NCBI RefSeq assembly: GCF_021109255.1
Contig: NZ_JAJODG010000001.1
Length of the DNA: 64,000 nucleotides
Strand: one strand, 5' to 3'
DNA from: Merdimmobilis hominis
Lineage (GTDB): Bacteria; Bacillota; Clostridia; Oscillospirales; Ruminococcaceae
Shown: positions 32,053-39,337 of the stretch, piece by piece
Layout: every line of letters begins with the position of its first letter
How positions within the stretch are numbered: the stretch's first letter is position 1
Notes under the pieces: generated by a model
Database searches by the model: none
Seen by the model: the letters and a program-made list of their open reading frames with translations, nothing else
What the model was told of the DNA's origin: nothing
Position numbers and translations under genes: made by a program

Positions 32053-34683
32053 ATGAAGAGATTGGCCGTTGGCATCCTGGCCCATGTGGACGCGGGGAAA
32101 ACCACCTTGTCGGAGGGGCTCCTCTACCGCAGTGGGGCGCTGAAAAAATTGGGCCGGGTGGATCATAAAAACGCATTTTTGGACACCGATGCCCTGGAGC
32201 GGGAGCGGGGGATCACCATCTTTTCCAAGCAGGCGGTACTGCCGCTGCAAACGGCGGAGATCACCCTGCTGGACACTCCGGGGCATGTGGATTTTTCCAC
32301 CGAGATGGAGCGCACCCTCCAGGTATTGGACTATGCTATTTTGGTCATCAGCGGTTCCGACGGGGTACAGGGACACACCCAGACCTTGTGGGACCTGCTG
32401 GCACGCTACCAGGTGCCCACTTTTTTGTTTGTCAATAAAATGGACCTGGCGGGGACTGACCGGGAGGCCCTTCTTTCCCAGCTGAAACGGCGCTTGGGGG
32501 AGGGGTGCGTGGACTTCGGCCTGGAAGGGGACGCCTTGTGGGAGGCTGTCGCCCTCTGCGATGAGGATGCCCTCGCCCAATATCTGGAAGAGGGCCAGGT
32601 GGGGAAAGAGGCCATCCGCTCCCTGCTCGCGCGGCGCAGGCTGTTCCCCTGTTACTTTGGCTCTGCCCTCAAGCTGGAGGGGGTGGATGAATTCCTCGCC
32701 GGGCTGGAGGAATACACCCAGTCCCCGGCCTACCCCACCGAGTTTGGAGCGCGGGTCTATAAAATTTCCCGGGACGCCCAGGGGAACCGCCTCACCCACA
32801 TGAAGGTCACCGGGGGGAGCCTAAAGGTGAAAGCCCTGCTCACCGGCGGGGAAGGCTGGGAGGAGAAGGTGGATCAGGTTCGCCTCTACTCCGGCGCCAA
32901 ATACCAGATGGTGGAGGAGGCCCCGGCGGGGACAGTCTGCGCGGTGACCGGCCTTAGCAAGACCTATCCTGGTGAAGGGCTGGGCTGGGAGGAAGGGGGG
33001 AAAGCCCCGCTTCTGGAGCCGGTGCTCACCTACCAGTTGCTGCTCCCCGAGGGGATGGACCCCCACACAGCCCTGCAAAAGCTCTCTCAGCTGGAGGAGG
33101 AGGAGCCCCAGCTGCGCCTTTCCTGGAACGAGGCCCTAGGGGAGATCCACCTCCAGCTGATGGGGGAGGTCCAGATGGAGGTGCTCCAGCGTTTGATCGG
33201 GGAGCGGTTTGGCCTTCCTGTCTCCTTCGGCCCTGGGAACATCGTCTACCGGGAGACCATCGCCCGCCCGGTGGAAGGGGTGGGCCACTTTGAACCCCTG
33301 CGCCATTACGCCGAAGTCCACCTGCTTTTGGAGCCGGGGGAGCGGGGCAGCGGCCTCCAGTTTGCCTCTGTGTGCAGCGAAGATGTGCTGGACCGCGGCT
33401 GGCAGAGGCTGGTTTTAACCCATTTGGAGGAGAAAACCCACCTGGGGGTGCTCACTGGCTCCCCCATCACCGATATGAAAATCACCCTGATCGCCGGACG
33501 GGGCCACGAAAAGCACACCGAGGGCGGGGATTTCCGCCAGGCCACCTACCGGGCGGTGCGCCAGGGGCTGATGAGCACCGAAAGCGTCCTCTTGGAGCCT
33601 TGGTACCGGTTCCGGCTGGAGATCCCCGCCGAATCCCTGGGCCGGGCCATGTCAGACATCCAGCGGATGGCCGGGGAGGCGGACCCGCCGGAGACCCTGG
33701 GGGAGGCCGCCCTTCTGACCGGTATCGCGCCGGTGGCGGGCTTTCAGGGCTACGCCATGGAGGTCGCCTCCTACACGCGGGGCCGGGGGAAGCTGACCTG
33801 CGTCCCGGCAGGGTACCTGCCCTGCCACAACCAGCAGGAGGTCATAGAGGCTGTCGGATACGACCCGGAGCGGGATCTGGACAACCCGCCGGATTCGGTG
33901 TTTTGCAGCCATGGGGCGGGCTTTGTGGTCAAGTGGGACCAGGTTCGGGAACACATGCATGTCCACACCGGGTTTTCCGTGTCTCAGGATCCGGAACCGG
34001 TTTCCCAGCCCGTCCCGTCCGCTCCATCTGCACCTGCCGCCACCATCTTTGAGCTGGACAAGGAACTCCAGGCCATCTATGAGCGCACCTATGGCCCCAT
34101 CAAGCGAAAGGACATCCTCCCCCGGGGGGAGCGGGGACAAAACCCTTGGGACCGGCGGGAGACGGCACCTCAAGAAGGGGGGCGGGAGTACCTCCTGGTG
34201 GACGGGTACAACATCATCTTCGCCTGGGAAGAACTGAAAAAAGTCGCCCAGGACAACCTGGATACCGCCCGCCAGCTGCTGATGAACCTGCTGAGCAACT
34301 ACCAGGGGTACCGGCAGTGCGAGGTCATCCTGGTGTTCGACGCCTACAAAGTCCCCGGAAACCCCGGGGAGGTGAGCCGGTTCCACAACATCTATGTGGT
34401 CTACACCAAGGAGGCGGAAACCGCCGACGCCTACATCGAAAAAGCCACCTATGAGATCGGCAAGCGCCACAAGGTGCGGGTTGCCACCTCGGACAACTTG
34501 GAACAGCTGATCATACTGGGCCATGGGGCCATCCGGGTGTCAGCCGACCTGTTCCGGGCGGAGGTGGAACAGGTTGGGGAGCAGATTTCCACCATCCTGA
34601 CCAAAGCTGCCCGCAGCGGGAAAAACCTGGCGGTCAAGGACGCCCTGGACCGGGCGATGGGCGGCGCCAACACAAAAAAATAA
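32053..34683 (+). CDS. TetM/EF-G-like ribosomal GTPase fused to a Rae1/YacP-type NYN endoribonuclease
   Basis: This is an 876-residue fusion. Residues 1-665 are a complete ribosomal-protection-type GTPase. The G domain has AHVDAGKT, RGITIF, DTPGH, NKMD and GSAL; EF-G domains II-V follow with HEKHTEGGDFRQATYRAV and a C-terminal GAGFVVKWDQVREHMHVH. A Pro/Ser linker (about 650-710) leads to an NYN/PIN domain (711-850) with four likely metal Asp residues: VDGYN (717), VFDAYK (763), TADAYIE (792), ATSDN (814). In B. subtilis the stand-alone homologue Rae1 (YacP) cuts mRNA in the ribosomal A site, the same site TetM/EF-G enter. The fusion therefore suggests a GTPase-delivered A-site nuclease. A tetracycline-resistance role alone would not explain the nuclease. 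Confidence 0.88.
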   Translation: MKRLAVGILAHVDAGKTTLSEGLLYRSGALKKLGRVDHKNAFLDTDALERERGITIFSKQAVLPLQTAEITLLDTPGHVDFSTEMERTLQVLDYAILVISGSDGVQGHTQTLWDLLARYQVPTFLFVNKMDLAGTDREALLSQLKRRLGEGCVDFGLEGDALWEAVALCDEDALAQYLEEGQVGKEAIRSLLARRRLFPCYFGSALKLEGVDEFLAGLEEYTQSPAYPTEFGARVYKISRDAQGNRLTHMKVTGGSLKVKALLTGGEGWEEKVDQVRLYSGAKYQMVEEAPAGTVCAVTGLSKTYPGEGLGWEEGGKAPLLEPVLTYQLLLPEGMDPHTALQKLSQLEEEEPQLRLSWNEALGEIHLQLMGEVQMEVLQRLIGERFGLPVSFGPGNIVYRETIARPVEGVGHFEPLRHYAEVHLLLEPGERGSGLQFASVCSEDVLDRGWQRLVLTHLEEKTHLGVLTGSPITDMKITLIAGRGHEKHTEGGDFRQATYRAVRQGLMSTESVLLEPWYRFRLEIPAESLGRAMSDIQRMAGEADPPETLGEAALLTGIAPVAGFQGYAMEVASYTRGRGKLTCVPAGYLPCHNQQEVIEAVGYDPERDLDNPPDSVFCSHGAGFVVKWDQVREHMHVHTGFSVSQDPEPVSQPVPSAPSAPAATIFELDKELQAIYERTYGPIKRKDILPRGERGQNPWDRRETAPQEGGREYLLVDGYNIIFAWEELKKVAQDNLDTARQLLMNLLSNYQGYRQCEVILVFDAYKVPGNPGEVSRFHNIYVVYTKEAETADAYIEKATYEIGKRHKVRVATSDNLEQLIILGHGAIRVSADLFRAEVEQVGEQISTILTKAARSGKNLAVKDALDRAMGGANTKK

Positions 34684-34703
34684 CCCCGGTTGGGGAAAAG
34701 AGA

Positions 34704-34740
34704 AAGGGGGAGCGCAGCCAATTTGGCTGCGCTCCCCCTT
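34704..34740. terminator. Bidirectional terminator hairpin
   Basis: A perfect 16-bp stem, AAGGGGGAGCGCAGCC (34704-34719) with GGCTGCGCTCCCCCTT, sits between the convergent GTPase-nuclease and carboxylesterase genes. Confidence 0.75.
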
Positions 34741-34773
34741 AGATTGTATTTGGGTGGAAATCCTGAGGGATGG

Positions 34774-36402
34774 TTATCCCTGCTTTGCTTTCACCCAGAA
34801 GGGGTCCAGGTTGTCGCTGAAGAACCGCCCGTTGAGGACATGCTCCATCAAAAAGGTTTTGCGGTCCTCAGGGAGGGTGCAGTCGGCGAGAATCTCCTGG
34901 AAGATTTTTTCCTCTTCCACCCAATCGGCAGTCATCCTCACCACCGGGGCGGTGTTGTCTGCATCCAAAAGGAGCAGCTTAGGTCCGCCCTCCCGGTTAT
35001 CCCAGGGCTCCCACTGGGGGAGCCCTGCCCCGTTGGGGTCTCCGGTGTGGACAAAGTTGGAGAGATACTGCCGGTACACCTGGGCTAGGGCCTCCCTGCC
35101 TGGACGGTTCCGGGAGGTGAACACCTCCGGCGTCACCGCGTAGGAGGGCCGCTCAATCCCCATGGTGAGGAAGAGATCCAGGCCGTGGGCCCCGCCCATC
35201 CGCATGGAGCCCAGTTCCCCAGTGACCTCCGGGTTCATCCCCCACAGGCACCGGCCTGCGTAAACGGGGGGCTGTCCCAGCTGGGCGGAGAAGGCTTTGG
35301 CATTCTGCTCCCCATTGATGTACCCAAACAGGGCGCTGCCGTAGCGGGTGACAAACCGGTATTCCTCCACCACCTGGGGGTCGGTGAAGTCCGCGCCCTG
35401 GAAGGCTGGGTCGCTGTTGGCGTTGGCGGTGAATTCATGGCCGCCGCTGAGGACCATCATCGGCACCTGATAGGATTCCCCCCGGGCAAGCACCTGGAAC
35501 CCCTCCTTGGGGATGGTGGCCCCATCGGCGAAGAGGTGGGGGAACACCGCCATGCGGATGGCGGCCCCGGCCATCAAAGGGCCGAAGCGCAGGGCGTCCA
35601 CCCCCATCAGGTAATCCCGCACTTCAGGGGAGGCGGAATCCAGCCAGGCGGCAGCCGATGGCAGGTCGGGGGCCTTGCCGTCCTCCACCACAAGCCGGGC
35701 CAGGGCCTTGGTGGCGATGGAAGCCCCTTTTTCCGGGTCGGTGGTGGTAAAGCCGCCGCTGAAGGTGACCGCCCGGGAAAAGCTGCCCCGGAACAGGGGG
35801 GAGATCAGCATGCACAATAGGTCCCGGGAGCCGGAGGAGTAACCGCAGACGGTCAGGTTGCCGGCGTCGCCGCCAAAGGATTGGATGTTTTCATGGACCC
35901 AGGAGAGGCTTTTTTTGATATCCAGCAGGCCGAAGTTGCCGGAATCTTCCAAGGGGTCGCCGGTGCGGATGGCCTTGATGTTCAGCCAGCCCAGGGCGCC
36001 CAGCCGCAGGTTGATGGTGACCACCACGGCGTGCAGGGCGTCGGCCATCAGCGGACCGTCCATCAACTGGCCGGAATCGGTCTGGTTGTTGCCCCCATGG
36101 ATGAAGAAGAACACCGGAAGGGTCTCCTGGGTGTCGGGACGGAAGACGTTGAGGTAGAGGCAGTCCTCGCTGCCGACGACGGCGGTTCCCTGCTTCTGCA
36201 CCGAAACGGGGCCGAATTGTTTGGCTGGGCGAATGCCCTCCCAGGGGATCGGGTCTTGGGGGGCGCGCCAGCGCAGCGGGCCTACCGGTGGGGCGGCGTA
36301 GGGGATACCCAGCCAGCAAAGGACGCTGTGCTCTGGGGAACGGATGCCCTCCAGCCAGCCAGAGGCCACCTGGCGGAGCAGGGGATTGGATGGATGTTCC
36401 AT
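34774..36402 (-). CDS. Type B carboxylesterase
   Basis: This 542-residue alpha/beta hydrolase has the carboxylesterase type B pattern: GIPYAAPPVGPLRW near residue 35, GSEDCLYLNVF (about 77), FFFIHGGNNQ (oxyanion loop, about 97), DIKKSLSWVHENIQSFGGDAGNLTVCGYSSGS. The nucleophile Ser lies in GYSSG where the family usually has GESAG. A candidate catalytic His is in MGGAHGLDL. No signal peptide, so it is cytoplasmic. The start at 36402 has AGAGGAAG upstream; an earlier in-frame ATG at 36450 lacks one. It hydrolyses carboxylic esters; the substrate is unknown. Confidence 0.85.
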   Translation of the reverse strand: MEHPSNPLLRQVASGWLEGIRSPEHSVLCWLGIPYAAPPVGPLRWRAPQDPIPWEGIRPAKQFGPVSVQKQGTAVVGSEDCLYLNVFRPDTQETLPVFFFIHGGNNQTDSGQLMDGPLMADALHAVVVTINLRLGALGWLNIKAIRTGDPLEDSGNFGLLDIKKSLSWVHENIQSFGGDAGNLTVCGYSSGSRDLLCMLISPLFRGSFSRAVTFSGGFTTTDPEKGASIATKALARLVVEDGKAPDLPSAAAWLDSASPEVRDYLMGVDALRFGPLMAGAAIRMAVFPHLFADGATIPKEGFQVLARGESYQVPMMVLSGGHEFTANANSDPAFQGADFTDPQVVEEYRFVTRYGSALFGYINGEQNAKAFSAQLGQPPVYAGRCLWGMNPEVTGELGSMRMGGAHGLDLFLTMGIERPSYAVTPEVFTSRNRPGREALAQVYRQYLSNFVHTGDPNGAGLPQWEPWDNREGGPKLLLLDADNTAPVVRMTADWVEEEKIFQEILADCTLPEDRKTFLMEHVLNGRFFSDNLDPFWVKAKQG

Positions 36403-36438
36403 AGGCTTCCTCTTTTCTTGCGTATTGATGTCCTCCCA

Positions 36439-36467
36439 AGAATAGCACATTCCCCATAAGCTTTCAA
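36439..36467 (-). promoter_or_regulatory. Promoter of the carboxylesterase gene
   Basis: Minus-strand TTGAAA (36467-36462), 17-bp spacer, TATTCT (36444-36439). Confidence 0.6.
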
Positions 36468-36552
36468 ACTGTTACAAAAAAATTAGGAATTTTGTACAAT
36501 CCCGGACAGGTTTTTCCGGCGGCAGCCAGGGGAGCGATCCCCCAGAAAAAGG

Positions 36553-36588
36553 AAAATCTCCCCTTCCCAAAAGGAACAGGGAGATTTT
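36553..36588 (-). terminator. Terminator of the MBL-fold operon
   Basis: AAAATCTCCC (36553-36562) / GGGAGATTTT (36579-36588) stem three bases past the stop of the MBL gene on the minus strand. Confidence 0.6.
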
Positions 36589-36591
36589 TTG

Positions 36592-37182
36592 TTAGAGCTG
36601 GATTTCCTCGCCGGGGCGGACAACCAGTTTGCCGGGAGCATCGAAAGCGTTGGCCATCTCCTCGTCAAACAGCCCGCCGGGCTTCATGTGGATGGGGATG
36701 TTGTGCTTGGCCCCGATGAGCCGGGCGCATTTCTGGGCCTCCTCCCGGTCCATGTTGTAGACGCCGTCCATACACAGGAGGGCATAGTCCAGGTGGCGGG
36801 CGGCAAACCCGGCCATGGCGTCGGTAGTGGAGGTGTCCCCGGCGGCGTAGATGGTCACCCCATCCACGCGGAGGATGTATCCAACGCACTCCTCTTTTTT
36901 GTGGTTTTTGTTGTAGGCGGGTACTGCTTCCACCTCCGTCCCACAGAGGGGGAAGGTGCGGTATCTGCCCCCTTCCAGGGCCTCCTGATGGGTGATTACC
37001 TGGCAGCCGGGCTTTTGGGTGACCAGATCCAACTTGTTGTGGTCGTAGTGGCCGTGGGTGATGAGCACGCCGTCAGCGGGCAGATCATACCCTTCCCCGG
37101 CAAAGGGGTCCACATAGATCACCTTGCCCTCACCAGTGGTGATGCGGTAGCTTCCGTGTCCTTGGTACAGCAGTTTGGCCAT
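36592..37182 (-). CDS. MBL-fold metallo-hydrolase (UPF0173-like)
   Basis: This 196-residue compact metallo-beta-lactamase-fold protein has a metal site with THGHYDHN (HxHxDH, about residue 43), the Asp in YAAGDTSTTD (about 116) and a late His in AKHNIPIHMKPGG (about 165). It starts with QGHGSYRITTGEGKVIYVDPF, the pattern of UPF0173 metal-dependent hydrolases of unknown substrate. AAAGGAGG precedes the ATG. It is the last gene of a four-gene minus-strand operon with YwbE. Confidence 0.85.
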   Translation of the reverse strand: MAKLLYQGHGSYRITTGEGKVIYVDPFAGEGYDLPADGVLITHGHYDHNKLDLVTQKPGCQVITHQEALEGGRYRTFPLCGTEVEAVPAYNKNHKKEECVGYILRVDGVTIYAAGDTSTTDAMAGFAARHLDYALLCMDGVYNMDREEAQKCARLIGAKHNIPIHMKPGGLFDEEMANAFDAPGKLVVRPGEEIQL

Positions 37183-37237
37183 GAGGCGTTCCTCCTTTAT
37201 CCGTCAATGGTTTTTGCGTCTTGGGATGGGGTCCCAT

Positions 37238-37441
37238 TTAGTCCTCTTCCAAAATGGCCTGCACCCGGCCCACCTGGTCCCCTTCCCGGAGCATCACTTT
37301 AATGCCATGGGGGTGGGTGGGGCTGTTTGTGAGGATGCGTTTGACATGGCCCCGGGTCAATTTGCCGGTGGGCTGGTCATTTTTTAAAACAATGTCCACC
37401 AGCGCGCCGATGGAGATGTTATTTCTTATTTTGCCGTCCAT
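37238..37441 (-). CDS. ywbE: YwbE family protein (DUF2196)
   Basis: This 67-residue protein matches YwbE along its full length: IRNNISIGALVDIVLKNDQPTGKLTRGHVKRILTNSPTHPHGIKVML. The family is a small KOW/SH3-like beta barrel of unknown function, often near nucleic-acid genes. AAGGAGG precedes the ATG. Confidence 0.9.
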   Translation of the reverse strand: MDGKIRNNISIGALVDIVLKNDQPTGKLTRGHVKRILTNSPTHPHGIKVMLREGDQVGRVQAILEED

Positions 37442-37469
37442 GGGGAGGGCCTCCTTCCTGGTTAAATCT

Positions 37470-37724
37470 CTAGTTCAAATCTTTCCAGACCCACCATTTT
37501 AGCTTTTCCGGGTCCGGCTCGGGGGTGTTTGCGTAGTAGACAATCATCCGATAGAGGTACAGCTGGCACCGGTCGATTTTGACGCCGGTCAGCAGGCACT
37601 CCCGGTCGTAGAGCTCTTGAGGGTCCGCCCCCTTGAGGGAGGCGATGGTCGTGTAGCCCAGGGAGAGGAGGGAGGCTTCGGTGGCCTCGCCCACATAGGG
37701 GATGGTCCGCAGTTCCGTTTTCAT
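37470..37724 (-). CDS. Helix-hairpin-helix protein, Cdd1/pathogenicity-locus family
   Basis: This 84-residue protein has a helix-hairpin-helix motif LRTIPYVGEATEASLLSLGY at residues 5-24 and the family tail YDRECLLTGVKIDRCQLYLYRMIVYYA. The HhH unit suggests sequence-independent DNA contact. The role is unknown. It is 13 bp downstream of the nitroreductase gene and co-transcribed. Confidence 0.85.
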   Translation of the reverse strand: MKTELRTIPYVGEATEASLLSLGYTTIASLKGADPQELYDRECLLTGVKIDRCQLYLYRMIVYYANTPEPDPEKLKWWVWKDLN

Positions 37725-37737
37725 GGGAAATTCCCCC

Positions 37738-38277
37738 TTACGACTCCAAAAAGGTGGCGATCTCCGGGAGGGATTTGCGTTTCTTGGGCCGCAGCCCCTC
37801 CTTTGCGGCGTACCCGACGCCGATCACCAACCGGATGCGCTTCTCCTTGGGGATGGGGAGAAGGTTCTTTAACTTGCCCTCATGGAACCAGCCCATGATG
37901 CAGGTGGAAAGTCCCTGCTCGGTGGCGGCCAGCACTAGGTGGGCAGTGGCGATACCGATATCGATGGAGGCGTATTCCTGGCTTTTGACCATGCCGCCCA
38001 GCCGGGCCGAGAGGGTGGCTTTTTCCTCCACCACCACGATAAAGGCGGGGCAGTTTTCGCTGAATTTGTTCATCCCCAGTCCCTGAAGGCACTCGGCTAC
38101 TTGGGCCGAGAGCTCCGGCCGGTTGACCACCACGAAACTCCAGGGCTGGCTGTTGCAGGCGGAGGGGGCGATGCGGGCCGCCTCCAGGCAGCGGGTCAAT
38201 TGTTGGTGGGAGACCGGGCGGTTGGGATCGTAGTTCCGGCAACTCTCCCGCTGGGAGATCAGGCTAAAATAGTCCAT
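37738..38277 (-). CDS. Nitroreductase family protein
   Basis: This 179-residue FMN-dependent oxidoreductase has an N-terminal YFSLISQRESCRNYDPNRPV (FMN phosphate contact RES-R), APSACNSQPWSFVVV (about residue 37) and IDIGIATAHLVLAATEQGLSTCIMGWF (about 105), all conserved. It uses NAD(P)H; the substrate is not evident. AAAGGAGG precedes the ATG at 38277; a longer frame to 38316 has none. First gene of the operon reading through HHH, YwbE and MBL. Confidence 0.9.
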   Translation of the reverse strand: MDYFSLISQRESCRNYDPNRPVSHQQLTRCLEAARIAPSACNSQPWSFVVVNRPELSAQVAECLQGLGMNKFSENCPAFIVVVEEKATLSARLGGMVKSQEYASIDIGIATAHLVLAATEQGLSTCIMGWFHEGKLKNLLPIPKEKRIRLVIGVGYAAKEGLRPKKRKSLPEIATFLES

Positions 38278-38632
38278 AATATCCTCCTTTTTTGTCGAAT
38301 GACAGTATAGATTCAATTCAAAATTGCCCCTTGTATAATAGAATAGGTGTGCTTTTTCTCCGATGGCTCAGTATACTCTACCTACATAGTATATCACAAA
38401 TCTCTTTTAAATTGGAAAAATACCGGGGCCGCCGTGGGGCAGGAGGGTTTCCCCCAATTCCTTGAAAAAAAGGGGAGTGGTTCCACTTTGGCATAACTGC
38501 TTGGTTTTTCTGGTATCTTACTGCAAATGTTCTTTTCTTTTGGTCAAGCTTTGTGTAGTTTTGTCCTTATCTCTCCAAAGCCGTCAATTTCTAGTACCCT
38601 TAAAAAATAAAGTAAATAAGGAGGTTTTTTCA
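38278..38632. other. AT-rich intergenic region between divergent genes
   Basis: A TATAAT at 38334-38339 without a convincing -35, and several T-rich tracts, are all I see. No gene or RNA can be supported. Confidence 0.3.
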
Positions 38633-38992
38633 ATGAATCTTGTAGAACAGACCTTGCTCCGGCTTGGGGGACATGTGGCAAACATCAGCTATCAAAGGTT
38701 CCTGCATGTGATGGATCTTATTTTGCAGCAGGACGTCTTCCCTTCCGGCCAACTGATGTCCAAGATCTACAGCCAAGCTGCGCGGGATTTGGATGTCAGC
38801 CGGGACGTTCTCGTGCGATCGGTAGCTAGAGTGGTAGATGACATGTGGTACAACGGCAACCCCAAAATTCTCAAAGAGATCTTAGAGGAAAAACCGGAGT
38901 ACAAGCCTTATCCCAAGGACATGCTCTACTACCTGTACAGGTACGTCCAGAAAAAGGAGAAGGAGCAGCCTGCCGAACTGGTGAAGGTCTAG
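38633..38992 (+). CDS. Stand-alone Spo0A C-terminal DNA-binding domain protein
   Basis: In this 119-residue protein, residues 5-85 match the Spo0A effector domain: VEQTLLRLGGHVANISYQRFLHVMDLIL, LMSKIYSQAARDLDVSRDVLVRSVARVVDDMW, GNPK. The receiver (phosphorylation) domain is absent. The tail is charged (KPYPKDMLYYLYRYVQKKEKEQP). A very strong AAGGAGG with eight-base spacer sets the start; upstream frame extension has no family match. It would bind 0A-box-like DNA without phospho-control, or act as a competitor of Spo0A. The next gene is the giant adhesin, a possible target. Confidence 0.8.
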   Translation: MNLVEQTLLRLGGHVANISYQRFLHVMDLILQQDVFPSGQLMSKIYSQAARDLDVSRDVLVRSVARVVDDMWYNGNPKILKEILEEKPEYKPYPKDMLYYLYRYVQKKEKEQPAELVKV

Positions 38993-39337
38993 TTCGGGGA
39001 GTCCCATCCCAGCTGCCCCCGGAGGCTTTTTGAGCCGCCGGGGGTAAAAAATTGCCCAATCAAAGCCCCCTCCCCCAATGGTTTGGAGGAAAGGGCGGTT
39101 TTACCCCAATCCCTATGGAGGGTAGCAAGCGCTGCACCTATTCTTAAGGGGGGCCTTATCCTCATCTGTGGAATTGGAAAGATCTGACATAAAAATTTCA
39201 AGGATTTGTAATAATGTAACCATGCTGTGACTACATGCCGGTATGATGAATCCATACAATGGTGTAAAAGCGAGTCCTGTTCGCTTAAACAACAGTATTA
39301 TATCGCATTCGGGCGAATGTAGAGAGGTGGTTATTTC
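38993..39337. other. Leader region of the adhesin gene
   Basis: A GC-rich hairpin at 39016-39044 (CCCCCGG/CCGGGGG, without a T-run) follows the Spo0A-like gene. Just upstream of the adhesin RBS lies a palindrome CATTCG-GG-CGAATG (39306-39319). No confident -35/-10 pair is visible. Confidence 0.4.

Noticed and set aside
32053..34683. Tetracycline-resistance gene
   Set aside because: The GTPase half resembles TetM, but the chromosomal core context and fused nuclease point to a housekeeping or stress role; resistance cannot be claimed.
38491..38515. Sigma-54 type promoter (TTGGCAT...)
   Set aside because: The -12 element lacks the required GC at the right spacing, and no enhancer-binding gene is adjacent.
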